A stretch of DNA of 9,167 nt from Ilumatobacteraceae bacterium (GTDB lineage Bacteria > Actinomycetota > Acidimicrobiia > Acidimicrobiales > Ilumatobacteraceae), in contig JAODBQ010000690.1 in assembly GCA_025464045.1 (NCBI GenBank), positions 1 to 9,167 on the forward strand, in the 5' to 3' direction. Below the pieces are notes generated by a model. It was not told the origin of the DNA, did not search any database, and saw nothing but the letters and a program-made list of their open reading frames with translations. Position 1 is the first letter of the stretch. Each line of letters starts with the position of its first letter. Positions 1 to 6,487 of the stretch are shown piece after piece. The translations under genes and the position numbers were made by a program.

Positions 1-590
1 AGGTGCCGGTGCATCCCGTCGTCCTCGGCTTGATGCACCACATGCTCGGCGACGGCTGCCTCGTCAGCAGCGTCTCGGCGGTCACGATCGGCCAGGACGA
101 GGTCGCCCAGCCGATCCACGCCGACGACCAGGTGATCCCCCTGCCCAAGCCCCACGCTGCCTGCACCGCGAACAGCATGTGGGCGCTCACCGACTTCACC
201 GCGGCCAACGGCGCGACCCGGCTGGTCCCCGGCAGCCACCTCGCGCCCGACTCCCCCGTCTACGGGCAGCACTACGAGAGCATCCCGGGCGAGATGGGCG
301 CGGGGAGCATCCTCGTGTGGCACGGCTCGCTGTGGCACGGCGGTGGGGCGAACACCACCACCCGCAAGCGCCGCGGGATCGCGATGAACTACTGCGCCGG
401 CTGGATCCGTCAGCAGGAGAACCAGCAGCTCGGCGTCCCGCTGAAGGTGGTCCGCAAGTTCTCCCCCACCCTCCAGGAGCTGTGCGGATACGGGGTCTAC
501 CGGGGACTGATCGGCCACATCGACCGCAAGTCGCCGGCCTACCTGCTCGATCCGCTGCGCAAGTTCAAGATGCTCTGGGACGTGACCTGA
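1..590 (+). CDS. Phytanoyl-CoA dioxygenase (PhyH) family protein, 5'-truncated
   Basis: This is the C-terminal part (about 195 visible residues) of an Fe(II)/2-oxoglutarate-dependent oxygenase of the PhyH type, a family that hydroxylates acyl-CoAs and varied small molecules. The iron-binding HxD is visible as IHADD (His39, Asp41, counted from the GTG at position 3). The distal histidine is probably His112 in SLWHGGGAN, and the basic run TTTRKRRG (Arg121-Arg124) should supply the arginine that binds 2-oxoglutarate. The core strand motif GATRLVPGSH lies between them. The family is usually about 270-300 residues, so some 80-100 residues lie outside the window. The in-frame GTG at position 3 is unlikely to be the true start because it falls inside the fold. 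It ends 3 bp before SURF1, so the two are probably co-transcribed. The substrate cannot be read from sequence. Family assignment is firm. Confidence 0.88.
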   Translation, partial: VPVHPVVLGLMHHMLGDGCLVSSVSAVTIGQDEVAQPIHADDQVIPLPKPHAACTANSMWALTDFTAANGATRLVPGSHLAPDSPVYGQHYESIPGEMGAGSILVWHGSLWHGGGANTTTRKRRGIAMNYCAGWIRQQENQQLGVPLKVVRKFSPTLQELCGYGVYRGLIGHIDRKSPAYLLDPLRKFKMLWDVT

Positions 591-593
591 ACG

Positions 594-1370
594 ATGTACC
601 GGTTCCTCCTCAAGCCGAAGTGGATCCTGTTCCACCTCCTCGTGCTCGCGCTCGTCCTGACGATGGTCAACCTGGCGTTCTGGCAGATCCGCCGGCTGCA
701 CCAGCGGGAGAGCTTCAACAACACGGTGCGCACGAACGCGAGCCGACCGGTCGCTCCGATCGAGGACGTGCTCACGCCCGGCACCGAGCCCGGCGCGGTC
801 GAGTGGCGGCGGGTGACCGTGGCCGGCACGTACCTGCCCGCCCGGGAGCTGATCGTCGAGAACCGCTCCCAGGATGGTGAGGCGGGCCGCAACGTGGTCG
901 ACCCGCTGCAGCTGAGCAACGGCTCGGTGCTCCTGGTCAACCGCGGGTTCGTGCCGGGCACCGACCCCGTCCCCGCCGCGCCGGCAGGTCAGGTGACCGT
1001 GATCGGCCAGCTGCGCCAGAGCGAGGTGCGCGGTCTCGGCCAGCCCTCCGATGCCTCAGGCGTGATCCTCACCCAGATCCGCCGGATCGACATCCCCAAG
1101 CTCACCCCGCAGCTCGGCGCACCGGTGGAGCCGATGTACCTGCAGCTGCTCACCTCGACGCCGCCCGAGGGGCAGTACCCGGCGAACGTCGCCCAACCGG
1201 TCCTCGACGAGGGGCCACACCTCAGCTACGCGATCCAGTGGTTCATCTTCAGCGCCGCCGTGATCGTCGGGTGGGTGCTCGCGGTGCGCCGCTCGCTGGC
1301 CACGCGCAGCGGCACGAAGCGCAAGCGGCGCGGCCCGCCGCCGATCGCCGACGAGCTGGCGAAGGTCTGA
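594..1370 (+). CDS. SURF1 family cytochrome oxidase assembly protein
   Basis: This 258-residue membrane protein is of the SURF1/Shy1 family, which helps build aa3-type cytochrome c oxidase, in bacteria probably by handling heme A. The architecture is typical: an N-terminal membrane helix (about 11-30) leading into FWQIRRLHQR, an extracytoplasmic beta-rich domain with VAGTY (76-80) and the hallmark VNRGFVP (115-121), then EGPHLSYAIQWF (206-217) running into a second helix (about 213-231) and a basic cytoplasmic tail (KRKRRG). The ATG lies 3 bp after the upstream stop with no clear Shine-Dalgarno, so translation is probably coupled to the PhyH gene. Length matches actinobacterial homologues. 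No cytochrome oxidase structural or heme A synthesis gene is in the window. Family membership is secure; the precise role in heme delivery is family knowledge. Confidence 0.95.
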   Translation: MYRFLLKPKWILFHLLVLALVLTMVNLAFWQIRRLHQRESFNNTVRTNASRPVAPIEDVLTPGTEPGAVEWRRVTVAGTYLPARELIVENRSQDGEAGRNVVDPLQLSNGSVLLVNRGFVPGTDPVPAAPAGQVTVIGQLRQSEVRGLGQPSDASGVILTQIRRIDIPKLTPQLGAPVEPMYLQLLTSTPPEGQYPANVAQPVLDEGPHLSYAIQWFIFSAAVIVGWVLAVRRSLATRSGTKRKRRGPPPIADELAKV

Positions 1371-1389
1371 CCCGGCTGCGGATCAGACC
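1364..1389. terminator. Inverted repeat joining two convergent stop codons, possible bidirectional terminator
   Basis: GGTCTGA (1364-1370) and TCAGACC (1383-1389) are perfect 7-bp inverted arms around a 12-base GC-rich loop. The TGA of SURF1 (1368-1370) and the complement of the TGA of the MBL gene (1383-1385) lie in opposite arms, so the two stops pair with each other. There is no T-tract on either side, so this is not a textbook intrinsic terminator. The position between converging genes is suggestive, but a 7-bp repeat can occur by chance. Confidence 0.4.
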
Positions 1390-2342
1390 GTCGCCTCCAG
1401 CTCCGCCATCCGCTTGAACTGCTCGACGACGTTCGGGCTGCGGTAGGCCGGATCGTGGGTGCGATAGACGGTGTCGACGTTGACCGCGATCCGCCCGAGC
1501 TCGCCCCAGCCGTTGAACTCGGCGTTGGCGCCGATCTCCCTGGCGATGTCGCGTGCCGCTTCCCACGCGTCGACACCTGCCGCTTGCCTCGCGGTCGCCG
1601 CAGCCTCCACGAACACGAGGTAGTCGCGCACCTCGGCCACGCCGGACTTGTCCGTCACCGGGCCGTGGCCTGGCACCACGGTGTCGACGTCGAGACCGAG
1701 CATCAGGTCGCATGCGGCGATCCAGTTCGTCAGCGGGCCGGCCCACACGATCGGCGTCCCACCGATGAACAGGATGTCCCCGGTGTACACGGTGCGCGCC
1801 TCGGGGACGAAAGCGATCGCGTCGCCGGCGGTGTGCGCGGGGCCGACCTCGATCAGCTCGACCGCGCGACCACCGACCTCGACCTCCAGCCGGCCGACGA
1901 ACGTGCGCGTCGGCAGGCGCATCTCGATCCCGGCGAACTCGAACGCGCCGAAGAACCGCCGGAACAGCTCACCGACATCGCCGTCGGCCGCGGTCAGCCC
2001 GGCGAGCAACGACGGCGGCACCTCGGTCATCTCGTGCGCCGCGGCGGTGGTGGCGATGATCTCCGCGTGATCGACGAGCTGGTTGCCGTAGCAGTGATCG
2101 CCGTTGGCATGCGTGTTGACGAGCGTCGCGATCGGCGCCGTCGCGGTGATCGGCGACATCGTCGTGAGCATCTCGCGGGTCAGGCGCAGGTCGAACAGCG
2201 TGTCGACGAGCAGTGACGCGCCGTCGCCGACGACGAGCCCCGCGTTGCTCCAACCCCAGCCGCCGTCGGGTTGCAGGTAGGCGAAGCAACCCTCGCCGAG
2301 CTCGTGCAACCCGGTCGTGTACGTGCCCTTCGACGCTGCCAC
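1383..2342 (-). CDS. MBL-fold metallo-hydrolase with HxNxDH motif
   Basis: This 319-residue protein has the metallo-beta-lactamase fold, a family of hydrolases usually using two zinc or iron ions. The motifs appear in order: THANGDH (His78, Asn80, Asp82, His83), AHTAGD (His170), YTGDILF (Asp189) and VPGHGPV (His226). The second histidine of the canonical HxHxDH is asparagine here; all other expected ligands are present. The N-terminal part (YLQPDGGWGWSNAGLVVGDG, then LLVDT) is typical of the fold. The C-terminal ~90 residues are helical. No signal peptide is seen, so it should be cytoplasmic. The start is a GTG without a clear Shine-Dalgarno; the N-terminus fits the family there. It is convergent with SURF1 and divergent from the WS/DGAT gene. 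The substrate is unknown (lactone, thioester or glyoxalase-like reactions all occur in the fold). Confidence 0.9.
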   Translation of the reverse strand: MAASKGTYTTGLHELGEGCFAYLQPDGGWGWSNAGLVVGDGASLLVDTLFDLRLTREMLTTMSPITATAPIATLVNTHANGDHCYGNQLVDHAEIIATTAAAHEMTEVPPSLLAGLTAADGDVGELFRRFFGAFEFAGIEMRLPTRTFVGRLEVEVGGRAVELIEVGPAHTAGDAIAFVPEARTVYTGDILFIGGTPIVWAGPLTNWIAACDLMLGLDVDTVVPGHGPVTDKSGVAEVRDYLVFVEAAATARQAAGVDAWEAARDIAREIGANAEFNGWGELGRIAVNVDTVYRTHDPAYRSPNVVEQFKRMAELEATV

Positions 2343-2373
2343 GGCGCGGTACTAGCACACGTCGTGCGATGCC

Positions 2374-2379
2374 TATGCT
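2374..2379 (+). promoter_or_regulatory. Candidate -10 box for the WS/DGAT gene
   Basis: TATGCT fits the TAnnnT -10 pattern common in actinobacteria. It lies in the 69-bp divergent intergenic region and would place transcription initiation near 2386, giving a leader of about 26 bases that contains the ribosome binding site. No convincing -35 box is seen at the right spacing. Confidence 0.4.
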
Positions 2380-2397
2380 CCGGCGGGGCAACTCTGC

Positions 2398-2403
2398 AGG
2401 GGG
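2398..2403 (+). promoter_or_regulatory. Ribosome binding site of the WS/DGAT gene
   Basis: AGGGGG lies 8 bases before the ATG at 2412. It decides the start: the in-frame GTG at 2406 is only 2 bases from it, and longer in-frame extensions upstream run through the divergent promoter region. It is the clearest Shine-Dalgarno in the window. Confidence 0.65.
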
Positions 2404-2411
2404 TAGTGCGC

Positions 2412-4334
2412 ATGCGTCAGCTGAGCGGCATCGACGTCAGCTTCCTCAACATGGAGACGTCGTCCGTGTTCGGGCACGTCTCCTCGCTGAACATCTACGA
2501 CCCCGAGGGCGCGCCCGGCGGCGGCGGTCTCGACGCGACCAGGCAGATCCTGCTCGAACGGATGGACGCGCTCGCCCCGTTCCGCCGGCGCCTCGTCGAG
2601 GTGCCGCTCGGGCTCGACAACCCGTACTGGATCGAGGACCCGGCGTTCGACATCGACTTCCACGTGCGTCACCACGCCGTCCCGCCACCCGGGAGCCCGG
2701 AGCAGCTGGCCGAGGTCGTGTCGCGGATCATCGCGAGGCCGCTCGATCGCAGCCGTCCGCTGTGGGAGCTGTACGTCATCGAAGGCGTCGACGGCGGACG
2801 GCGGATCGCCCAGCTGACCAAGGTCCACCACGCCACGATCGACGGGGCGTCCGGGGCGAAGATGCTCGCCGCGATCCTCGACCCCGACCCGCACTACCGC
2901 CCCGAGCAGGCGACGCTGGAGCCGTGGACGCCGGAGCGCGTCCCGTCGGACCCCGAGCTGATCCGGCGCACGATGGTCGAGCTGTTCCGCCGTCCGGAGA
3001 AGGTCGTGCGCCTCACCGTGCGTGCGGCGCGCGAGCTGGCCGCGTCCTCCCGCTCGGGCGGTCTGCAAGCCCTCGCCGGGCTCATCGCCCAGCCGATGCC
3101 CGGCCGGCTCGGCGACGAGATGCGCAGGCGACGGGTGCGCCTGCGCGGCAACGAGACCGATCGGGCGCCGGCGCTGCCGACCACGGCTGCGCCGCGCACG
3201 CCGTGGAACGCGCCGGTCACCCCGCATCGGCGGTTCGCCTACACCACGGTGTCGTTGGAGGACGCGAAGACGATCCGCCGTGCGGGCGGTTGCACGTTCA
3301 ACGACGTCGTCATGGCGTTGTGCTCGGGTGCGCTGCGCCGGTACCTGCTCGCCCACGACTGCCTGCCCGCCGAACCACTCATCGCGATGGTCCCCGTGAG
3401 CGTGCGCAGCGGCGACGAGACCGACATCTACCAGAACCGGGTGTCGGCGCTGATGGCCGACCTCGCCACCAACGAACCCGACCCGTTGAAGCGGTTGGCA
3501 CGCGTGCAGCAGAGCATGACGGCGGCCAAGGCGGACTTCAAGGCGATCCCCGCGGAGACGCTGCAGGACTACACCCAGTTCGCTCCGCCCGCGGTCGCCG
3601 CGCGCGCGATGCGGATGTACAGCCGATTGCGCATCGCCGACCGGATGAACCCGCCGTTCAACCTGATCATCTCCAACGTGCCCGGCCCGAGCACGCCGCT
3701 GTACTCGGCCGGGGCGCGGCTCGAGCACTTCTATCCGGTGAGCGCCGTGGCCGATGGTCAAGGACTGAACATGACGGTGCAGAGCTACAACGGCAACCTC
3801 GACTTCGGCTTCGTCGCGTGCCGCGAACTGGTCCCCGATCTGTGGACGATGGCCGATCACCTCCAAGCGGCGATGCGCGAGCTGCTCGACGCCGTCGAGG
3901 CAGTCGAGGGGGCCGGCACGACCGAGGCGGCCGCACCTGCCGCAGCTGCGGAGCCGACCGCGACGAAGCGAGCCGCGTCCGCGCCCGCCGTCAGGACCAA
4001 GGCCGCAACCCGGACCGCGGCGACGAAGCGATCGGGTACGCCGACGACGAAGGCCGCCTCGAAGCGGGCGCCAGCGACCAAGCAGTCGGCACCGACGGAC
4101 GCGCCGGCGATGAAGCGGCCCGCCGCCAGGGAGGCACCGGTCGCGAAGCAAGCCGCCGCGAAGAAGGCACCGGCCGCGAAGAGAGCCGCCGCGAAGAAGG
4201 CGCCGGCCGCGAAGCAGGCGCCCGCGGCGACGAAGGTGCCGGCGAGGCCGAGGGTGAAGCGGGCATCCGGCACGCGGACCGCCGCGGCGCGCACGACGCC
4301 GCCGAGCTCGTCACGGGCTGCTACGCAGCCGTAG
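2412..4334 (+). CDS. Wax ester synthase/diacylglycerol acyltransferase with histone-like C-terminal tail
   Basis: This 640-residue bifunctional WS/DGAT transfers acyl groups from acyl-CoA to fatty alcohols or diacylglycerol, making wax esters and triacylglycerol for storage lipid droplets. The N-terminus (LSGIDVSFLNMET) is typical. The catalytic HHATIDG (His139, His140, Asp144, Gly145) matches HHxxxDG, preceded by SRPLWELYVIEG (114-125). The second half has FNDVVMALCSGALRRYL (296-312), NLIISNVPGP (417-426) and MTVQSYNGNLDFGF (454-467). The enzyme domain ends near residue 500, close to the usual family length of 450-500. Residues 515-640 are a low-complexity tail with 16 Lys, 14 Arg and only 2 acidic residues, rich in Ala and Pro, with repeated AAAKKAPAAK units like histone H1 or the HupB tail. 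The start is fixed by the AGGGGG site. The 3' end overlaps the convergent GMC gene by 14 bp. Enzyme assignment is firm; the tail's function is unknown. Confidence 0.95.
   Translation: MRQLSGIDVSFLNMETSSVFGHVSSLNIYDPEGAPGGGGLDATRQILLERMDALAPFRRRLVEVPLGLDNPYWIEDPAFDIDFHVRHHAVPPPGSPEQLAEVVSRIIARPLDRSRPLWELYVIEGVDGGRRIAQLTKVHHATIDGASGAKMLAAILDPDPHYRPEQATLEPWTPERVPSDPELIRRTMVELFRRPEKVVRLTVRAARELAASSRSGGLQALAGLIAQPMPGRLGDEMRRRRVRLRGNETDRAPALPTTAAPRTPWNAPVTPHRRFAYTTVSLEDAKTIRRAGGCTFNDVVMALCSGALRRYLLAHDCLPAEPLIAMVPVSVRSGDETDIYQNRVSALMADLATNEPDPLKRLARVQQSMTAAKADFKAIPAETLQDYTQFAPPAVAARAMRMYSRLRIADRMNPPFNLIISNVPGPSTPLYSAGARLEHFYPVSAVADGQGLNMTVQSYNGNLDFGFVACRELVPDLWTMADHLQAAMRELLDAVEAVEGAGTTEAAAPAAAAEPTATKRAASAPAVRTKAATRTAATKRSGTPTTKAASKRAPATKQSAPTDAPAMKRPAAREAPVAKQAAAKKAPAAKRAAAKKAPAAKQAPAATKVPARPRVKRASGTRTAAARTTPPSSSRAATQP
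4152..4217 (+). repeat. Two 33-bp tandem repeats in the WS/DGAT tail
   Basis: Units at 4152-4184 and 4185-4217 are near-identical and each encode 11 residues, AAAKKAPAAKR then AAAKKAPAAKQ. The repeat keeps the reading frame, so slippage would lengthen or shorten the basic tail by 11 residues per unit. Shorter degenerate GCGAAG-type motifs flank it on both sides. Confidence 0.75.
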
Positions 4335-5748
4335 TCGCGACGAGCCACCTGGCGACGCGTTCGGCGATCATCACCGTCGGCAGGTGGGTGTTCGCCCGCG
4401 GCGCGTTCGGCATCACCGAGGCGTCGCAGACCACGAGGCCTTCGTAGCCGATCACGCGGCAGCGCTCGTCCACGACCGCGTCGGGATCGTCGGCGCGACC
4501 CATCCGGCAGGTGCCGGCCGCGTGCACGTAGTCGCCGAGCGCAGCGCGGATCCCGCGCTCGCTCGGGTCGTGATCGCCGACCGTGCAGATCTCGGCGAAG
4601 GCCGCAGCGTCCAGCACGTCTTCGGCGAGCTCGATCCCGATGCGCAGCGGCTGCAGGTCGGCGGGATCGCCGAGCATCGCGAAGTCGATCTCGGGCTCGA
4701 CGTCCGAGCCGTCACCGGCGAGACGAAGCGTGCCGCGTGACCGGCTGCGCATCAACGCCACCATCACCAGCCCGAGCTCCGGGAAGGCGGGATCGACGAC
4801 GTCCATCGGCAGCAGCTGGAGGTCGTTGGCGTGCGCGCCGGAGGTGTGCCGGGCGACGACCGAGATCGGCAGCGACCCTGGGGCCGCGACCGCCTGTGGA
4901 TGCAGCACGAGCGGGATCGGGAACGACGGATGATCGTGCAGGTTGGCGCCGACCGCCGGGCGATCGATGCCGGACCGGAGCAGCAGGGCCGGCGAGTGGA
5001 TCGCACCGGCGCTGACGACCACGAGTCGGGCGCTCAACTCCTCCCCCGTCGCCAAGCGGACCCCGACGGCTCGACTGCCGTCCAGCAGCACCCGGTCGAC
5101 CATCGCCTCGCCGCGGATCTCCAGGTTCGGCCGCGACCTGGCCGGTTCGAGGTAGACGTCGTTGACCGACGCACGCCGCCCATCGGCGCGGCGGGTCAGG
5201 TGGACCGGGTGCGCATCGCGGTCGGCGGCGAGGAGCGCGTCGCTCACCGCACCGCGCTCGAGCGGCGAGGCGACGTGGAGCGGGATCGGGATGCGTGCGA
5301 ACCACGGCGAGACCTCGCGCCAGCTCCAACCCGCGCAGCCGAAGCGGCGTTCCCACTCGTCGTAGTCGTCGGGCTCGCCGGGCAGCGCGACCATCGCGTT
5401 GATCGCCGACGACCCTCCGATCCCGCGTCCGCGCACGTACGGGCGCGGTGCCTGCCCGGCACTGCGGCTGGCGACGAGATCGGGCCAGGTGCGCCCGGCG
5501 AGGCCCATCGCTTCGATGAACGACGGCCCGGCGATCTCGGCTGGCGTGGCGGCAGCGGTGTGATCGGGACCGGCTTCGAGCAGCAGCACCGTCCGCCTCG
5601 GATCCTCGCTCAGCCGCGCCGCGAGCACCGCGCCCGCCGATCCCCCGCCGACGACGACGACATCGACGACGCCGACACCGACACCGGCAGCGACACCGGC
5701 ATCCGGATCCGTCGACGGCGCGCTGCTCACCGCGCCGACCTCAGTCAC
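4321..5748 (-). CDS. GMC family FAD-dependent oxidoreductase
   Basis: This 475-residue flavoprotein is of the glucose-methanol-choline family, which oxidises alcohols to aldehydes or ketones. It shows the FAD Rossmann motif VVVGGGSAGAVLAARL (31-46) with the ribose-binding Glu58 in LLLEAG, the GMC signature RGRGIGGSSAINAM (106-119), and the C-terminal HAAGTCRMG and ANTHLPT. His409 and His455 align with the catalytic His pair of glucose oxidase. It is shorter than choline dehydrogenases (about 530-560), mostly in the substrate domain; short actinobacterial GMC enzymes such as MftG exist, but no mycofactocin gene is here to support that name. The GTG at 5748 overlaps the upstream phosphatase stop by 8 bp. 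An in-frame GTG at 5730, with GAGG 8 bases before it, is an equally good start. Residues 1-27 look like a non-conserved leader. Substrate unknown. Confidence 0.92.
   Translation of the reverse strand: MTEVGAVSSAPSTDPDAGVAAGVGVGVVDVVVVGGGSAGAVLAARLSEDPRRTVLLLEAGPDHTAAATPAEIAGPSFIEAMGLAGRTWPDLVASRSAGQAPRPYVRGRGIGGSSAINAMVALPGEPDDYDEWERRFGCAGWSWREVSPWFARIPIPLHVASPLERGAVSDALLAADRDAHPVHLTRRADGRRASVNDVYLEPARSRPNLEIRGEAMVDRVLLDGSRAVGVRLATGEELSARLVVVSAGAIHSPALLLRSGIDRPAVGANLHDHPSFPIPLVLHPQAVAAPGSLPISVVARHTSGAHANDLQLLPMDVVDPAFPELGLVMVALMRSRSRGTLRLAGDGSDVEPEIDFAMLGDPADLQPLRIGIELAEDVLDAAAFAEICTVGDHDPSERGIRAALGDYVHAAGTCRMGRADDPDAVVDERCRVIGYEGLVVCDASVMPNAPRANTHLPTVMIAERVARWLVATTAA
5650..5700. repeat. GAC/GACACC low-complexity tract at the GMC N-terminus
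   Basis: On the plus strand this stretch is built of GAC triplets and GACACC or GGCAGC hexamers. On the coding (minus) strand it gives the alternating Gly/Val run before and into the first beta strand of the Rossmann fold. Unit sizes are multiples of 3, so expansion or contraction would keep the frame. It may have formed by slippage. Confidence 0.4.
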
Positions 5749-6406
5749 CGGTGATCGACATCGTCGACACCGGCAGCTCGACCAGGTGCGCGGCGTCGTT
5801 GTACCGCATCAGCCGCCACAGGCCGGGGCGGACGAGCTCCAGCTCGGTGATCGAGGTGTTGGTCGTGAACGTCTCGAACCCTCCCATCGCCGGCGCCCGG
5901 AACGCCTGGCGGAGCACGGCGTCGATGACCCCGCCGTGGCAGAACACCAGCACGCTCTCGCCGGCGTGGGCGGTGAGCACTGCCGCCAGTGACACCCCGA
6001 CCCGGTAGTGGAACGCGGCGACCGTCTCCCCGCCCGGGAACGTGACGGCGAACGGATCGCCCGCCTGCCAGGCCTCGATCCCGATCTCGAACCGTTCGGT
6101 GTACTCGGCGAAGCTCAGCCCGTCGCAGTCGGGGCCGGGATCGTGCTCGCCGAAGCCCTCGTCGATCTCGATCTCCGGCCACGAGAACCCGGCGGCGACG
6201 AGGCGCGCCGTCTCCTGGGCCCGGGCGTAGTTCGTGGCGATGACGGCGTCCGGCTCGATCTCCCGATGGGCCGCCCAGCGGTCGTGGAGCGCCTCCGACT
6301 GGCGCCGACCGAGCGGGGACAGACCCGTGCACGAGCGGTAGCCGCCGATCATCCGGCCGACGGTGGAGTTCGATTCCCCGTGGCGCACCAGCATCAGTCG
6401 AGTCAC
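5741..6406 (-). CDS. Histidine phosphatase (phosphoglycerate mutase-like) family protein
   Basis: This protein, about 221 residues from the GTG at 6406, belongs to the histidine phosphatase superfamily, which uses a phosphohistidine intermediate. Visible motifs are LVRHGES (nucleophile His9), NYARAQETA (Arg62), the probable acid-base Glu87 in GFGEHDPGP, and VFCHGGVIDAV (His157). It lacks features that would mark it as the glycolytic mutase and more likely dephosphorylates a small metabolite. In-frame GTGs at 6415 and 6457 are alternative starts; I prefer 6406 because RHG then lies within the first ten residues, as usual, and a -10-like box sits 7 bases upstream. None has a clear Shine-Dalgarno. 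Its stop overlaps the GMC start by 8 bp, so the two are an operon with likely translational coupling. Superfamily is firm, substrate unknown. Confidence 0.9.
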   Translation of the reverse strand: MTRLMLVRHGESNSTVGRMIGGYRSCTGLSPLGRRQSEALHDRWAAHREIEPDAVIATNYARAQETARLVAAGFSWPEIEIDEGFGEHDPGPDCDGLSFAEYTERFEIGIEAWQAGDPFAVTFPGGETVAAFHYRVGVSLAAVLTAHAGESVLVFCHGGVIDAVLRQAFRAPAMGGFETFTTNTSITELELVRPGLWRLMRYNDAAHLVELPVSTMSITGD

Positions 6407-6413
6407 CCAGCTC

Positions 6414-6419
6414 ACGGTA
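6414..6419 (-). promoter_or_regulatory. Candidate -10 box for the phosphatase-GMC operon
   Basis: On the minus strand TACCGT (TAnnnT type) is followed by 7 bases and then the GTG at 6406, so transcription would begin at or next to the start codon. No good -35 is seen. If the gene instead starts at 6415 or 6457, this box is inside the coding region and the call fails. Confidence 0.3.
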
Positions 6420-6430
6420 CCGAAGCACTC

Positions 6431-6445
6431 GCACGGGGTTCGTGC
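6431..6445. promoter_or_regulatory. Short palindrome between divergent promoters, possible operator
   Basis: GCACG-N5-CGTGC is a perfect 5-bp inverted repeat in the divergent region between the phosphatase and purL. It would overlap the -35 area of the phosphatase operon and lie at about -55 to -41 for purL. It resembles a repressor half-site pair, but is short and no regulator is identified. Confidence 0.25.
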
Positions 6446-6473
6446 CATCACCGCCACGCACTTACTTTTCGTC

Positions 6474-6479
6474 TACGTT
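6474..6479 (+). promoter_or_regulatory. Candidate -10 box for purL, leaderless arrangement
   Basis: TACGTT fits TAnnnT and is followed by 8 bases and the GTG at 6488. Initiation 7-8 bases downstream would put the 5' end of the mRNA at the start codon. The stretch just upstream (6460-6475) is the most AT-rich in this intergenic region. No -35 consensus is evident. Confidence 0.4.
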
Positions 6480-6487
6480 CGAGCGCT

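Noticed and set aside
2357..2369. GCAC-N5-GTGC near-palindrome in the MBL/WS-DGAT intergenic region
   Set aside because: Only 4-bp arms; too short to call an operator in GC-rich DNA.
2373..4151. Long open frame (592 codons) on the minus strand across the WS/DGAT gene
   Set aside because: It is antisense to a gene with unmistakable motifs, is Arg-rich with no recognisable domain, and is explained by GC-rich third-position bias.
3857..4348. 163-codon Ala-rich minus-strand frame opposite the WS/DGAT tail
   Set aside because: Its Ala/Phe-rich repeats are the mirror of the Lys/Ala repeats on the plus strand; there is no independent support for translation.
2213..4447. 744-codon Arg-rich plus-strand frame overlapping the WS/DGAT gene
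   Set aside because: It is a +1/-1 shadow of the WS/DGAT coding frame with no domain and a composition typical of frame-shifted GC-rich DNA.
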